Source: Botryotinia globosa
Lineage: Eukaryota > Ascomycota > Leotiomycetes > Helotiales > Sclerotiniaceae
Assembly (NCBI GenBank): GCA_014898425.1
Contig: RCSZ01000017.1
Coordinates: forward strand, 372,001 to 436,000
Direction of reading: 5' to 3'
Length of the DNA stretch: 64,000 nucleotides
Below, piece by piece: positions 1 to 11,013 of the stretch. Each line of letters opens with the position of its first letter. The first letter of the stretch is position 1. The notes beneath the pieces were generated by a model. The model was given only the letters and a program-made list of their open reading frames with translations, was not told where the DNA came from and ran no database searches. The translations under genes were made by a program, and so were the position numbers.

Positions 1-334
1 GTAGTATGAACTAGGCCCCTGAACCTCGCTTGCTGCTTGATTCTGAACGGCCATGCAAGTGATCCCATTCAGGTCCAATAACATGAGATTCTGAGACCAT
101 TCAACAAGTACAATGCATAGATGTGTTGCTTTTGCATTGGAAAATCCACTAGTATGAGGTGGCAGGCTGTGTTTGTGCGCCGGCAAAAAGCAGGCCCATA
201 GCAACAGTTGCAACCAACATTATATGTTGTTGCATATTGGATAGCTTACAGCCTGAACTCTGAAGTGTCCTACCAAGCTAGCTTTAACATTTTAAGATTG
301 CATCTCGAGTTATTTGCGGATCGGTTTTCACACA
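1..334. other. Left-edge non-coding stretch
   Basis: No coding region with a recognisable product was seen. This is presumably the promoter and 5' leader of the dehydrogenase gene that follows. A short open frame from 208 overlaps the start of that gene in another frame and looks like chance. Confidence 0.5.
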
Positions 335-1534
335 ATGTTATTCTCCTTAAGTATGAAGACGCCGATTCAGAGTTCAGACGGTGGAAATGAACCACTCGGT
401 GTCCTTACAATCGGAGGCTGCGGCTTTGTAGGTTACCACCTTGTGCACCATTTTGTTTCGAGTTCGAAGTTCTCTCCTGTAGCCGTCGCCAGTCGTTCTG
501 CCAAACAAAGCAAAAATCAAGTAAATGGAGCGACTTACCACAATGTTGATCTCACCGATGCCTCTTCAATAGAGGAGTTAATCGATGATCTCAAACCTAC
601 AGTCATTATGCACGACGTATCTCCATCTCCTGTCACGGGAACAGCGAGTGAATATAGATGGGTAGCGATCCAGGGCACGAAAGATCTTCTCCGCATTGCT
701 AAAAAGTCGAGGGATGTCCAAGTGCTTATTTACACTTCATCTTCACTTCTTTGCAGTGGTCCAGAACACGTAAATCTCACCGAAGAATCTCCTCTCGCCG
801 ACAGCGACCCCAAAGCGCCTGCATATGCAAGAACTAAAGCACAAGCAGAGAAACTGATATCGAGTGCAAATAACCCATTGCCACTAGACGATTCTAAGAA
901 CAAAGTCTTTGCATGGGAAGGTTATCTTTGCACAGGCGCTCTGCGATTCCCAATTATCTACGGAACGCGTGACCCGATATGTATACCCGGCGCACTGAAC
1001 GCACTGGAAAAGCGCAGAAAAAAAGTGGTTCTGGGCGATGCCAACAATCTCTGGAGTTTCTGCAGTGTCCAAAACGCAGCATCTTCACATGTTCTACTCG
1101 TGCAAGCCCTCCTCGATGCACACTATCGCAAATCCTCCAACCTTACATCGGCAGATGGAGAAGCGTTCCATATCCACGATGGCGAAGCACGAAAGTTCTG
1201 GGATTTCGCAAGAATGATTTGGCAATCCGCGGGCTACACATCGCACGATGAGCGGATACACCATTTGCCAACGTGGTTTGCGTTGGATCTCTCGTCGTTC
1301 TTGGAATTTGTGTTTTGGATCTTTACATGTGGGAGGAAACGACCGTATCAGTTGGGGAAACAGCAGGTGGAGTATGCGCTGTTTGAACATACGTATTGTA
1401 TTGATAAAGCGAGGAAGGTGTTGGGGTATGAGCCGCTTCAAGATTTTGAGGAGGGGCTTAGGAGGGCGGTGGCTTGGTCGCTAGAGTATGATGGATGGAG
1501 AGAGAGACTTAGGGGGGTAGTAAATGGAGGATGA
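335..1534 (+). CDS. 3-beta-HSD/sterol-4-carboxylate 3-dehydrogenase-like NAD(P) oxidoreductase
   Basis: This is an intronless extended-type short-chain dehydrogenase (3-beta-hydroxysteroid dehydrogenase/NAD-epimerase superfamily). An N-terminal Rossmann fingerprint GGCGFVG follows the start closely. A Y-x-x-x-K catalytic pair (YARTK) lies about 160 residues in, preceded by a TSSS stretch that supplies the usual catalytic Ser. A hydrophobic patch near the C-terminus (SSFLEFVFWIF) is the kind seen in ERG26-like enzymes that sit on ER membranes. The frame is open from 314 (a non-canonical extension is possible); ATGs lie at 335 and 353. From 335 the product is 399 residues, from 353 it is 393. 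The 353 start fits the domain edge best, so the exact start is unsure. The family oxidises 3-beta-hydroxyls of sterols or related terpenoids; the true substrate cannot be read from the sequence. It neighbours a broken P450 in the same orientation, which suggests a former small oxidative gene pair. Confidence 0.8.
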   Translation: MLFSLSMKTPIQSSDGGNEPLGVLTIGGCGFVGYHLVHHFVSSSKFSPVAVASRSAKQSKNQVNGATYHNVDLTDASSIEELIDDLKPTVIMHDVSPSPVTGTASEYRWVAIQGTKDLLRIAKKSRDVQVLIYTSSSLLCSGPEHVNLTEESPLADSDPKAPAYARTKAQAEKLISSANNPLPLDDSKNKVFAWEGYLCTGALRFPIIYGTRDPICIPGALNALEKRRKKVVLGDANNLWSFCSVQNAASSHVLLVQALLDAHYRKSSNLTSADGEAFHIHDGEARKFWDFARMIWQSAGYTSHDERIHHLPTWFALDLSSFLEFVFWIFTCGRKRPYQLGKQQVEYALFEHTYCIDKARKVLGYEPLQDFEEGLRRAVAWSLEYDGWRERLRGVVNGG

Positions 1535-2122
1535 TGGGTTTGTATCGCAATTCTAGCTTCTGTACATGGGTCAGTCTTTTATGAACTCAAAAACAGGTTC
1601 AGTGGTTTACCTAAAGATTTGTCTTCCTCGCTAGCGGAGCTACTGTCAATACAATGATAGGATTCGAAATCGGAGTCTTTTTCTGATCGAACAGACATCG
1701 ATCCCTCAGTTTCTGCTTATCACAATCGGGCAGGGAGGACACTTCATATAATTAGCTTCTGCAATGTAATTAATTGAGATTTCCCATGCACTAGACACCA
1801 ATCAACTAAGAGAAATATCATTTTACCATGCTTGCTTCTATATCAGACCTATGTGGCGTGATCAGGCACATGTCTCAGGGTTCAATAGCTAGGCTAAAGC
1901 AACAGGATACCAACAGCCAACAATTGGTCGGCAGATTCATGTTATTAACTACCAATGGAAGTCGTAGACCGTGTAGCGATATCAAGTGAATCATAAATTA
2001 GATGCAATACTATTTTATATGCCAACACATTTTCTTCATAACTTCTCCACTCCCCACAAGTTGAATGTATCAAATTTGATCAACCACCTAACTTCTAACA
2101 GAAACTTTCAAACACGAAGAAA
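1535..2122. other. Intergenic, 588 bases
   Basis: Nothing coding is seen. It probably holds the 3' end of the dehydrogenase transcript and the promoter of the P450 remnant. It is AT-rich and has no repeats of note. Confidence 0.5.
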
Positions 2123-3307
2123 ATGGCAACTGTAGAGATTTATTTACTCTTCGCCATCATAGGAGTATCTCTCACTCTTCTAACCCGGGCTTTCTGCAGC
2201 GGCTCCAGCAATGACTCTCGAGAACCCCCAGAAATCAAACAAACCATTCCATACATCGGTCATGCCATCAGTCTCTTCTGGTACAGAAGTGCATACTATA
2301 CTAAAATGTGGTAGGTCCTACTCATTAACACAGGGAGCAGTCCATGAGTGCTGACCAGCGCCCCATTGATGCATAGCCAAAGATGGAAAGCACCAATTAT
2401 TTCGATCCCTATGTTTGGCGGAAAAGTGCACATCGTCGACTTTCCGGAACTGATAAACTCTCTTCAGAGACAGGGCAAGACGGCTTCTTTCTGGTACTTG
2501 GAGACCCGGTTTACAGCTGAGCTTGGGGGCCTGAGCAGAGATGGTATGAAAAGATTGGTTGCCAATCTAGAGCCCGCGTCCGAGAAACCTAGTCTCTTAA
2601 TCAAGGGATTGAAAGCCACGCAGCAGGAAATTTCGCCTCTTGGTGGAGTTGATGACATGATCCGTGTCGCAGCAGAAAATATCCAGACCCGTCTTGATAA
2701 TTTAGCAAATGGAGCGGGTGATATCAATCGGAATACTGATCTTTGGGCATGGGTTCAGCATGAAATAACGGTTGCCACGACGGAAAGTGTCTACGGTCCC
2801 GAAAATCCGTATCGAGATTCAAAGGTTGAAACTGGGTTCTGGTATGTCGCGCTTAAATAGCTTATATTTAACAGACCAAGCTACGCGTGATATAGGGACT
2901 TTGCCGATGACAATGTCACGCTCCTGTTGACAAAGTTTCTCCCGAAATTTGTGGCCTCCAAAGCTATCAGAGCTCGAGCCATAGTGGTAGGGGCAATGAG
3001 TCGTTACTTTACTAGTGGCGCCCAGAAGAATGGTTCGTCGCTGGTCAAAGCAAGATATGCACGTCTCTCGACCGAGATGAGCCACGATGATCTCGCCAGG
3101 TTCGAGTGTGTCAATGGTATTGCAATAATGACCAATACGGTTCCTACAGCTTTCTGGACAGTCTTCCACATATTTTCCGATCCCGAGCTTCTCGAGGAAG
3201 TGCGGGAGCAAGTGCGAGAGATAACAACCACCACAAAATCGCTGGAGACAGGTCTGGTGGAAAGCAAGATCAACCTTCGCAGGTTGCTCCGCCAGGAAGG
3301 AAAGTGA
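2123..3307 (+). pseudogene. Cytochrome P450, 3' half missing
   Basis: Two introns (2311-2376 and 2842-2895) with good GT/AG borders join three exons into a continuous 354-codon frame. The product has an N-terminal membrane anchor (residues about 5-25), a Pro-rich hinge, the helix-B to helix-C region, and an I-helix-like stretch (NGIAIMTNTVPTAFW) followed by SDPELLEEVREQV. It resembles fungal P450s of the CYP7/CYP8-like group. The frame then ends after INLRRLLRQEGK, just where the K helix should begin. The ExxR motif, the PERF region and the Cys haem ligand (FxxGxxxCxG) are all absent, and none could be found in any frame in the bases that follow. A usual family length is about 500 residues, so the enzyme cannot bind haem as it stands. 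The intact reading frame and splice sites suggest a recent loss by deletion. Alternatives are an annotation-scale assembly deletion or a short expressed fragment. Confidence 0.7.
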
Positions 3308-5013
3308 TGGTCAGTAGTATCATACCCAGGGAGGGATCCAGAGAACAGAAATGGTCTTTTGAATAGTTCTGGACTTTTAACACACAGTCACTGCTATATG
3401 AATTCTATTGATCGACACAAAATATTGGCTGTTGGCATCAATTGGCGAGGAAGCGAATCGGGTGGTTGGAGATGACATGGATTTTAATCATAAAATTTAC
3501 AACAACATCTGTTGTAATTATTATTTTGCCCAGATTGAAACATTAAATGACTGGCCATTCCAGTAGAATACAAGCATTCTAATCTCGTGCTGTATTTGAA
3601 AATGGAAAAACAGACATCTGTAGGATTCAAATCCCAAATTCCAAACCATCATCTCAGCTACCCTTTTCCTCTTCGCTTACATGGAGCGGGTCAACAGCAT
3701 TCGAGAATATGATCGACAGTAATACATCAAATCGCTCCATTTTAGTTTAAAAGTTAATCTGCATTCTGAGACACTTATTAAGAGGTGAAAAAGGCCAGCG
3801 TTATTCCCGAACACGAGTAAAACCCCCTCTAGCATTCTGTTATTCTTGCTCTGCTAGCTTCCTTCCATTGGCGCTTTTGCATCCTCAGACTCACTACTCA
3901 CTACACACGACTCTTCAGCATCTCAAAGCATAATGGCCGATGGTATCCGGAGAACGAGGGAGGATAAAAAGCTGATGATGGACCAAAGGATGAAAGTGAG
4001 AATTGCCAGAAATCCCAAAATTTATGTGAACGAATGAGCTAGCGCTACAAAATTTGTGCATAGTTGGAAGTGTAGGTAGCATTTGACTACCAAATTTCTT
4101 AGTGGGCGTTTTATACATCCCGGCTTGTTGTAAATGTCAATATCACTAGAGACGTGTGCTCTCCCCATTCACCACCTCAATACTCGGTTTGCGAAAAGGG
4201 CAGAAAGCGGAAGCAAGAGGAAGGAAATGAAACGAAAAGAACATCATCTCTCCGTGGAAGAATACATGCCAAAGGCCCCACTTCAACAGAAGCATCCGTT
4301 GTCAAGTGAATACTTATTCACCATCCCTCTATCCCTTACCATTCATTCTCCGGTACCCATGATTCACCACTCACTACAACTACCCTCGCCTGACCAATCT
4401 AATCTTCAATCCCGCCAGTTCCCTCGTCAAATGGTGGTATTGACAGAATCGACAACTTAGCTTAACGGTTAGACACAACAACTCGAGGTGCGCGCGGTAT
4501 CTTTGTAGGGAGCATTCGATCCCTTCGGAGTCATTGATACCGCGAAATAGGTCAACAGAGATGTAGCGCGCCTGGTGCATTAGGCGCGTGAACTCTTTTG
4601 CTATTTTAATTACTTGAATAGTGGGGCGACCTTGAGAGAGGAAGTTTAGGTTCACTACCACCTGCGACGCCGCACATTTATGGATGAGAGGTTTAAGAAA
4701 CATAGCTTAACAATGAAGTAATAATGTCTAGGGTAAGAACCAATCATATTTTATCGCCTTTCTGAAGGATGGATACGGACTCTGAATATTCAAATGGAAG
4801 TTGATGGTCTTACCTAGCAACTTATGACTATTTGATAACTACTATTCAATCCGAATTCTTGAGTAGAAGCGTATACTCATCCGACCCTGCACTCCTCACT
4901 CCGACGCCGTTGTATTATTTGCGGAGGAACAAAGACCTTGCCTTCCCTTCCTGATACCAATGCCCCCACGATAACTCCAAATTCGCCAACAATGCACATA
5001 GTTCCACAATCCA
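3308..5013. other. Intergenic, 1.7 kb, with two GC-rich hairpins
   Basis: No convincing gene was seen. Short open frames on both strands (for example minus 4380-4703) have no recognisable product. It contains two neighbouring inverted repeats at 4493-4544 and 4567-4588, described separately. Confidence 0.5.
4493..4588. repeat. Two adjacent inverted repeats
   Basis: CGCGGTATC (4493-4501) is repeated as its exact complement GATACCGCG (4536-4544). 23 bases further on, CGCGCCT (4567-4573) and AGGCGCG (4582-4588) form a 7-bp stem with an 8-base loop. Both stand out as GC-rich in AT-rich surroundings. They could be a structured transcript, a terminator-like element or relics of a mobile element. 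The sequence alone does not decide. Confidence 0.4.
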
Positions 5014-6581
5014 TCACTCAACCCCCGCCGCCTCAGGTGGCTGCGTGGTCATAGCCTTAAGTCTCGTTCTCCTCCTCGGTGGCGTCATCGGTGGCACTTT
5101 CTTTTGTGCAGCAATTGCTCTAACAGCCGGTGGAAGCGGTGGCAGCGCGCGTTTTTTCTTTGGAATTTCATCAGAGGGCGCCATCACAGGCGTATCGTGA
5201 TCATGTGCAGCGTTTTCACTTTCTGCTTTGCGACTAGGTGTTTGAACACCAGGTTTTTCTGTAACGGCAGCTACATCTGAAACACTTATCGAGCTACCGG
5301 TATGTGACGGCGAGAGGCTTATACCGAGGAGTTTCCGCGCTACTTCTCCTTCGCTGATGTCGTCATCCCGGAGCCAGGGAACTTTGGCTACTCGCTCAAC
5401 GAGTCGTATAGTGGTTTCGTCTGCTGGTTCCCAATGTGCATTACCCGATCCACCGAGTATGCTTAGAACTTTCACTACTTCGTGTTTCTTGTAATGTGGC
5501 GGTTGCTGCAATTGTGTATGTGCAAGTAATGGGTAAAGGACTCGAAGATATGTGTGACGGAGGGAGACAAACTCATTAGGGAGATCGAGAAGGTTACGGA
5601 TTATGACATCCAGTAGGACGCGAAGATCATTAGTGTAGAAGTATTCGTGGGTAGCTTTTGTAGTAAACAATAAATATAAAAGCTTGAGGATTAGAAGCTG
5701 TAGAGAGGTTTCAGTCTCGCGGTTTAGTAGAAGAATGATATTCTCTCCAAAGGTCATATATGATGACCCTTTGTGGCTGAGGATTTTAACAACCCGATTT
5801 GTCAGAGTATGTGAAGGATCCGATGTTGATGTGGAAGCAACCATATACTGTTCATTCAAAACTAACTAGAGAAGGTGTTAGCAATTGGGATTGTAGATTC
5901 AAATCTGCAGGAGAGACTTACTAAAACTCGAATAACAGGGTAATGGTAAGGATCATTAACATCATCCGATAGCTCTTCAATTATCTCGAAGAGACATATG
6001 ATAAACTCGTCATCTACCTGACCCAAGTCCTCGAAACTAAGCCTTTGCATCCTTGACATCTCATACAAAAGTTCCAGTAGTAGTCTATGTAAAGTTGGAT
6101 CTTCCCTATTCCCTTTCTTGACCAACTCCAATAACCTTGGGAAACATCCCTCCTTATTCATCATTTCGAAAGTTGTCTCATTATTTCGCCCATCAAATAG
6201 TAGAAAGCTCGCTATCACATGTAGCGTAGCAGGTACGTCCTCCTGCATAAGGCTATAGACGATCTGGGTCCTCACATAGTCCTTATTCGCTGCGAATAGC
6301 TCGCTCTGCATCAATTTGTGTAAACATTTTGCAACTTCGAACTCTGTTTGCAGGTATTCGTCTTTGAAGTTGGTAGTAAATTTTAAGTAGGATCGCAGCG
6401 CATTATCAATTAATTGATGCGACGCACACTTCGAAGAAACGATGTCATCGATCTCTAAAGACAATCTTTAGTAAGTACTCCAAGTAACACAGAACCCAAG
6501 GGGGCCATATATATATATGTACATACCATCCCAGAATTGTTGTTCATTATCTAAAGTGTATGCGACCTCGAATCCGTCCAT
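5014..6581 (-). CDS. LDB17: LDB17/SPIN90-family actin regulator
   Basis: Three exons (6527-6581, 5922-6454, 5014-5865) give 479 residues. The short first exon encodes an 18-residue start ending at a GTATGT donor. The introns carry ACTAAAG- and GCTAAC-like branch sites and TAG acceptors, and all phases join correctly. The body is helical and leucine-rich and matches the SPIN90/Ldb17 leucine-rich domain (the [30 protein letters not shown] region is diagnostic). The C-terminus is a basic, proline-rich tail with PPLPP and PPMTPPRRR motifs, suited to SH3 binding. In yeasts Ldb17/Dip1 acts at endocytic actin patches; Dip1 activates Arp2/3 to make the first unbranched seed filaments. A similar role at hyphal endocytic collars is inferred. 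The main uncertainty is the tiny first exon. Confidence 0.85.
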
Positions 6582-7211
6582 ATTGGTTTGTCCAACGAGA
6601 AGGAGTTTACAGAGAAAGGGTATCTATGCTATCGTAAGAGCATCCCGAAGTTTTTATGTGCAAAAATATAATTATAATCGAGGAATAGAATGGGCCGTAC
6701 AATTAAGACAACTTGTAAATCGAGTCCCAGTTTGTCGCGATCAACACAGACACTGAACACTGAACACTGAACACTGTTGCACTGTTCGTAGAAAGGAAGT
6801 GAGTGAGTGGTAAGTTTGCTAAGTTTGAAGTTTGTATTGACCCGCATTCCAGGTCAGTGCCATTATGCCGTCGGGATTTATACAGTAGCGCCCGAAATTT
6901 GACAAGGCTGATGACGAGGCTTCGTGATTGATTAATTTATAAGATATAAGATTGTTTAACATTGCCATCACATTCACAATCATAAGTACAGTGCAATCAT
7001 AGAAACCGAATCTTTCATAAAGGATTTGCGAATGATTTTTCTCTTTTCTCTTTTCTCTTCCTCTTCCTCTTTTCTCTATCTTCTTGAATGTCATCACACA
7101 AGTATCTTGAAGCCCATGCTGTGTACATTCTACAGAGTATACTAAATGGTTGAATCACCGTCAACTTGCAAAGCCTAACCAACGCCTGGATTCAGAATCG
7201 AAGATATCTTC
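6582..7211. other. Intergenic, 630 bases
   Basis: This holds the LDB17 promoter side and the 3' flank of the co-chaperone gene. A pyrimidine-rich tract (TTTTCTCTTTTCTCTT-like, about 7037-7079) and a short ACTGAACACTGAACACTGA repeat (about 6752-6772) are visible. No gene is seen. Confidence 0.5.
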
Positions 7212-8850
7212 TCAACCGAAATTGAATCCCCCTTGACCGAACTTGAAATTAAATTGTTGTCCACCACCATGATGTCCACCGCCATGTTGGAAAGGGAATC
7301 CACCGCCACCAAATGGGCTACCTTGTTGGAATGGATGTCCCCTTTGTTGCTCGTGGTCATTTGGATCATCTCCTTGGTCGAAGCGAGCCTTCAATTCAGG
7401 ATCACTGAGTACTTCATATGCTTCATTAATGGCTGCCATCTTCTTTTCAGCCTCTTCCTTACTAATTCCTTGTTTGTGGGCCTTATCTGGATGATTTATT
7501 CTAACTGATTTCCTGTATGCGGATTTGATCTGAAGCTCGTCCGCATCCTTAGGAACCCCCAGAACTTTGTAGTAATCTTTTGTTTTGCTTCGCTTCAATT
7601 CTACTTGAGCTTTTTGTAAGAGTCCTCCAATTTGCTGCGCTTCAGGGTGGTTTTCCTTTGCAGTGTTGAGGGTGGATATAGCAGCTTCGTAGTTCTCTGC
7701 TTCCATATGTTTCTGGGCTTTGTGAAGTAGTCCATAAAGGGAGTTTTCGTTGAGTGAAAGAGCTTCGTCGCAGTAAGGAGTGGCCTTCTTAGTATTTTTG
7801 GTCTATTTCACGTTAGTTAAAAAGAAAATAACTCTATAGCTTTAAACATACCTCGTGATAAGCCTGGCAAACCATCTCGACAACTTGAGTGAGCAGGTGA
7901 TTTGGCGCATGCTCAGGAATTAAGCCAGCCTCTCGGTGTTCCTTGACATCATCTTTTATCTCTTGAACCAACCCAACTTCCTCCCCGGAAGGAACAAGAA
8001 GCTTAACTCCGCTCGCATATTGATGCTTTTCAAAATATTTCCGAACCTGGGCTAAGGTTTTATCGATAGTCTTCTCTCTTCTGTATAGTTTTTTACAACT
8101 CTTCGAATCTGGGTCTGAATGCAAGCACTTCCTCAATTGGTCCATACCCTGCTCCATTTCCCCCAAGCTGTAAAAGTTGATTGTAGAAATCCGGAGATGG
8201 GGATCTGTAAGTCCTGGTTGCATTTGAAGAACGTGTTTGAGATCGCTCATCCCTTCTTGGACTTCGCCGCGTTCAAATCGACAATGAGCTCTGGTTTTGC
8301 GAAGTGATACCACCTTGGAGGCAACCATTATTGCAGCCCCGGCTTGTGTTACACATTCTTCCCAGTTCTGATTTTTCTCTGCATCCATTGCCAAACTAGC
8401 TGCGCCTTGGGCCTCTACTAGATTCGCAAGTTCTTCTTCGGCTCCATGAGATGCGCCGAGGGAGAGGTAATCTTGTTTGGCGTTTTCCCAATCTCCGTTC
8501 TTTGCTCTGATCTTCGCCCTTTGTGATAATGCCGGTTCATGGCCTGGTTTGATTGTCAATACTTTATCGAAGTCTTGAGCAGCCTGTGCCATTCGACCAA
8601 GGGAAAGGTAGGCAGCTCCGCGACGAAAATGACTGAGATAGTTCGATGGATCGCGGGCGATAGCAATGTCGTAATAAGTTAAGGCATCATTCGTTTCGCC
8701 CTTAGCTAGATGCGCGTTGGCAGATGCCAATAAAGATGAAATGGGAGTATCAGAGGGGATATCATTCGCAGAAAGTGCCGAAACCAATGTGTTTGAGGAT
8801 AAGAGAGTTGCGGCAAAGGCAAGGACCGACAACTTTACTTTCACAATCAT
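7212..8850 (-). CDS. ER-lumenal TPR/J-domain co-chaperone (DNAJC3/P58IPK type)
   Basis: Two exons (7852-8850 and 7212-7802; 49-base intron with a GTATGT donor and CTAAC branch site) encode 529 residues. The start gives a clear signal peptide (basic, then LSVLAFAATLL, then small residues near residue 25). TPR repeats fill residues of about 35-400, including a typical NYLSHFRRGAAYLSLGRMAQA unit. A J domain follows at about residues 409-475 with HPD at 437-439. The tail is Gly/Phe/His-rich and ends GGFNFG. This order matches vertebrate DNAJC3 and fungal Dnj1, which bind unfolded secretory proteins through the TPRs and pass them to the Hsp70 BiP. No HDEL/KDEL is visible, so retention would have to be through partners. 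A role in the unfolded protein response is expected. It is divergently arranged with the HAUS1-like gene. Confidence 0.9.
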
Positions 8851-9487
8851 TGTGAGTGTATGTATTTACGTCTATGACGAATCTAAATGTTGAGGGTTTG
8901 AAGCATGGAATAAAGAGTGAAGAAGAATGAGAAAAAAAGGATTGGGCGATGGTCTTTAAGAAAAAGCGATAACAGTTGAACAATATGAACAAATTAATTA
9001 CACGTGGAAGATATTCGATGATATTGGCAGAATTAGGTGGCCTTTTCGACTCAATTCGGGAGGTCTTTGAGGCATCCATGGATGGTTAATTGGGGCCGAT
9101 GAGGCGTTTGCATTAAGTTCATTATCTGATATTCAATTGTTTAGAGTCTTATCTTGATTAGGTAGTATCTCCGTTAAATCCTTGCTTAGCTTACCATCAG
9201 CCTTGTTCACCTTGTTGGCATTGTTCATGAACACTTTCTACAAAAATATATCTTCATCTCACACCTGGATTTATTACAACGCCCAGGACTTTGTTGGCTC
9301 AAAATTCTCCTCCAAAATCCCCGACATCATTTTCTCTGAGATCGTAAAGTCTCACTCGTTCGATTCTACAACAAAATATTATATTCTGTTTCCAATAGCT
9401 CCAAAGTTAAACTCTCCTACTGATAATACCTCCCCCACTGGGGTTCACATTCCGACTCCTGGATCTGCAAATCGACTTAGATTCAAT
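8851..9487. other. Divergent promoter region, DNAJC3-like/HAUS1-like
   Basis: This 637-base stretch separates two divergent genes. A frame open from 9182 runs into the HAUS1-like gene, but the part before 9488 is low in recognisable domains and is treated as 5' leader. No unfolded-protein-response element could be identified with confidence. Confidence 0.45.
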
Positions 9488-10381
9488 ATGTCTCACCTTT
9501 CGCCCGCAACGATATTCTCACCTACAGTTGCTCGTCAACAACTCGCGGCTGCTAAAGATTGGTCATATATAGATAGCTGGCTCTTGATTAAATTCGCCAA
9601 TCAACCCATTCCGGCCTTCGAACGAAATGCCTCTACACTCAAAGCCCTCCTCTCTCTCGCCTCACTCAATGAGACCGCAGACGAAGAACAAGAACTCCTG
9701 GCTCGATCTCGAGAGAATGCTCTCACCGCCATCCAAACCTCCCTCGATAATGACCCAAATACAGAGCTCTTGCACACCCTCGAAGATTCCCTTACTCCTG
9801 AAGGCCAAACTGCTCTCGAGAGTCTCTCATCTTTATCCACAACCCTCAATTTATCCACTCCGTCCACTGAGATCATCGGCCGCAAATTACTCTCTCTGCA
9901 AACTACATCCTACACACTTTCTCAAGCCACCTCACGCGTGGCTACTCTCCAACGTTCCCTCACCACGGAACTGACCAATCTGACTACACTCATTGCTTCC
10001 CTCCAATCGCCCTCCTACCAAGCCCCAACGGACCTACCAAAGCAAACTCTCGACCTCCAACGCAAAATTAAAATCCTCACCAGCAAACTTCCAGAAATCC
10101 GCGAGCGCATAGCCACCCTGTCCTCCTCGCCCAATTCTTCTACGTCCAAGATAACCGTAGAAACTATCAAAGCCGAAGAAGAGAAATTCAAAGAGTGGCT
10201 AGCGACAGTGAAAGATTTGGAAATGCAGGTTAAGGCATTCCATGGTTTACCACAAGACATCGATTTAGCGAGACTGGAACTGGAGAGTTTGAGAATGGAA
10301 TTGAGGGATCTAACCAGGGAGAGGGACGGGCTATTTGAAGGGCTTGTGGAGAGGGAAAGTCCGAAGAAGAGGGGGAGATAG
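9488..10381 (+). CDS. HAUS augmin-like complex subunit 1
   Basis: 297 residues from the ATG at 9488 (MSHLSPATIFSPTVARQQ). The start of the domain (DWSYIDSWLLIKFANQPIPAFERNA) matches the N-terminal helical head of HAUS1, where an F/IxNQPIPxFE-type stretch is typical. The rest is predicted coiled coil with repeated heptad-like Leu (TLQRSLTTELTNLTTL; DLARLELESLRMELRDLTRERDG) and a basic end (KKRGR). Augmin recruits gamma-tubulin complexes to existing microtubules and nucleates branches. It is present in many filamentous fungi and absent from budding yeast. An upstream in-frame extension to 9226 or 9182 is open, but it shows no family similarity. Identity rests on a short conserved segment, so other coiled-coil proteins remain possible. 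Confidence 0.75.
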   Translation: MSHLSPATIFSPTVARQQLAAAKDWSYIDSWLLIKFANQPIPAFERNASTLKALLSLASLNETADEEQELLARSRENALTAIQTSLDNDPNTELLHTLEDSLTPEGQTALESLSSLSTTLNLSTPSTEIIGRKLLSLQTTSYTLSQATSRVATLQRSLTTELTNLTTLIASLQSPSYQAPTDLPKQTLDLQRKIKILTSKLPEIRERIATLSSSPNSSTSKITVETIKAEEEKFKEWLATVKDLEMQVKAFHGLPQDIDLARLELESLRMELRDLTRERDGLFEGLVERESPKKRGR

Positions 10382-11013
10382 GATGGCTAATCGCTGTTTC
10401 TAATCATTGACGCATAGTCGCAAATTTAGCGATGTATTACGTGATGACTCTGCAAGCTCCCGGGGATGGAAACTCCTGTAAAGGACGTCGATTATATCTG
10501 ATGTTTCTCATTAGATTATCCACCGTTTTGCAACATTCAACATATCCAAACGTATGCCATTTGCTCCTTTATAACAACTCTGAGAATATCATGTAAACCT
10601 CATCATGTTACTAGAATCGTACTATACATACAGGACCCTCTTCGCATCATGTTGGTTGTTTCTATAGTGTGCAAATGTTGACCAATCATACAGACCGTAA
10701 ATAGACCGATTCATTTATCCAAGAATCTCGCGTATATCCTTCGCATAAACACCAGGGCACCAAAAAAGTAAACAATACAAACAAAGGAGATGGTATCAAA
10801 TACAGCATTTTTTCCAACAGCCAGTGTGGCATCCGCAAAATCGTACCGCTTGCTTTGTAAATAGTACCAAATCATGCAAATATAGAGGCTGAGGAAGTGT
10901 AGAATAGATCTAGACTTCAGTTTAATTAATATTAACTGAAATCCTGAAGATAATAGATATTTTAAGATGTAGTTTGTGAAAAGTCAGGAGTTGTGGAAAG
11001 ACCGTGTGTCCAA
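10382..11013. other. Convergent intergenic, 632 bases
   Basis: This is the shared 3' flank of the HAUS1-like gene (plus) and BCK1 (minus). No gene is seen. A C-box/D-box-like pair at 10441-10501 was examined and rejected because it has no closing stem. Confidence 0.5.

Noticed and set aside
4380..4703. Minus-strand 107-codon frame
   Set aside because: No recognisable domain; it overlaps the hairpins and looks like chance.
9182..9487. N-terminal extension of the HAUS1-like protein
   Set aside because: The open frame lacks similarity to the family, and the ATG at 9488 sits at the natural domain start.
10441..10501. Possible C/D snoRNA (GTGATGA ... CTGA)
   Set aside because: No closing stem outside the boxes and no guide matching rRNA that I recognise.
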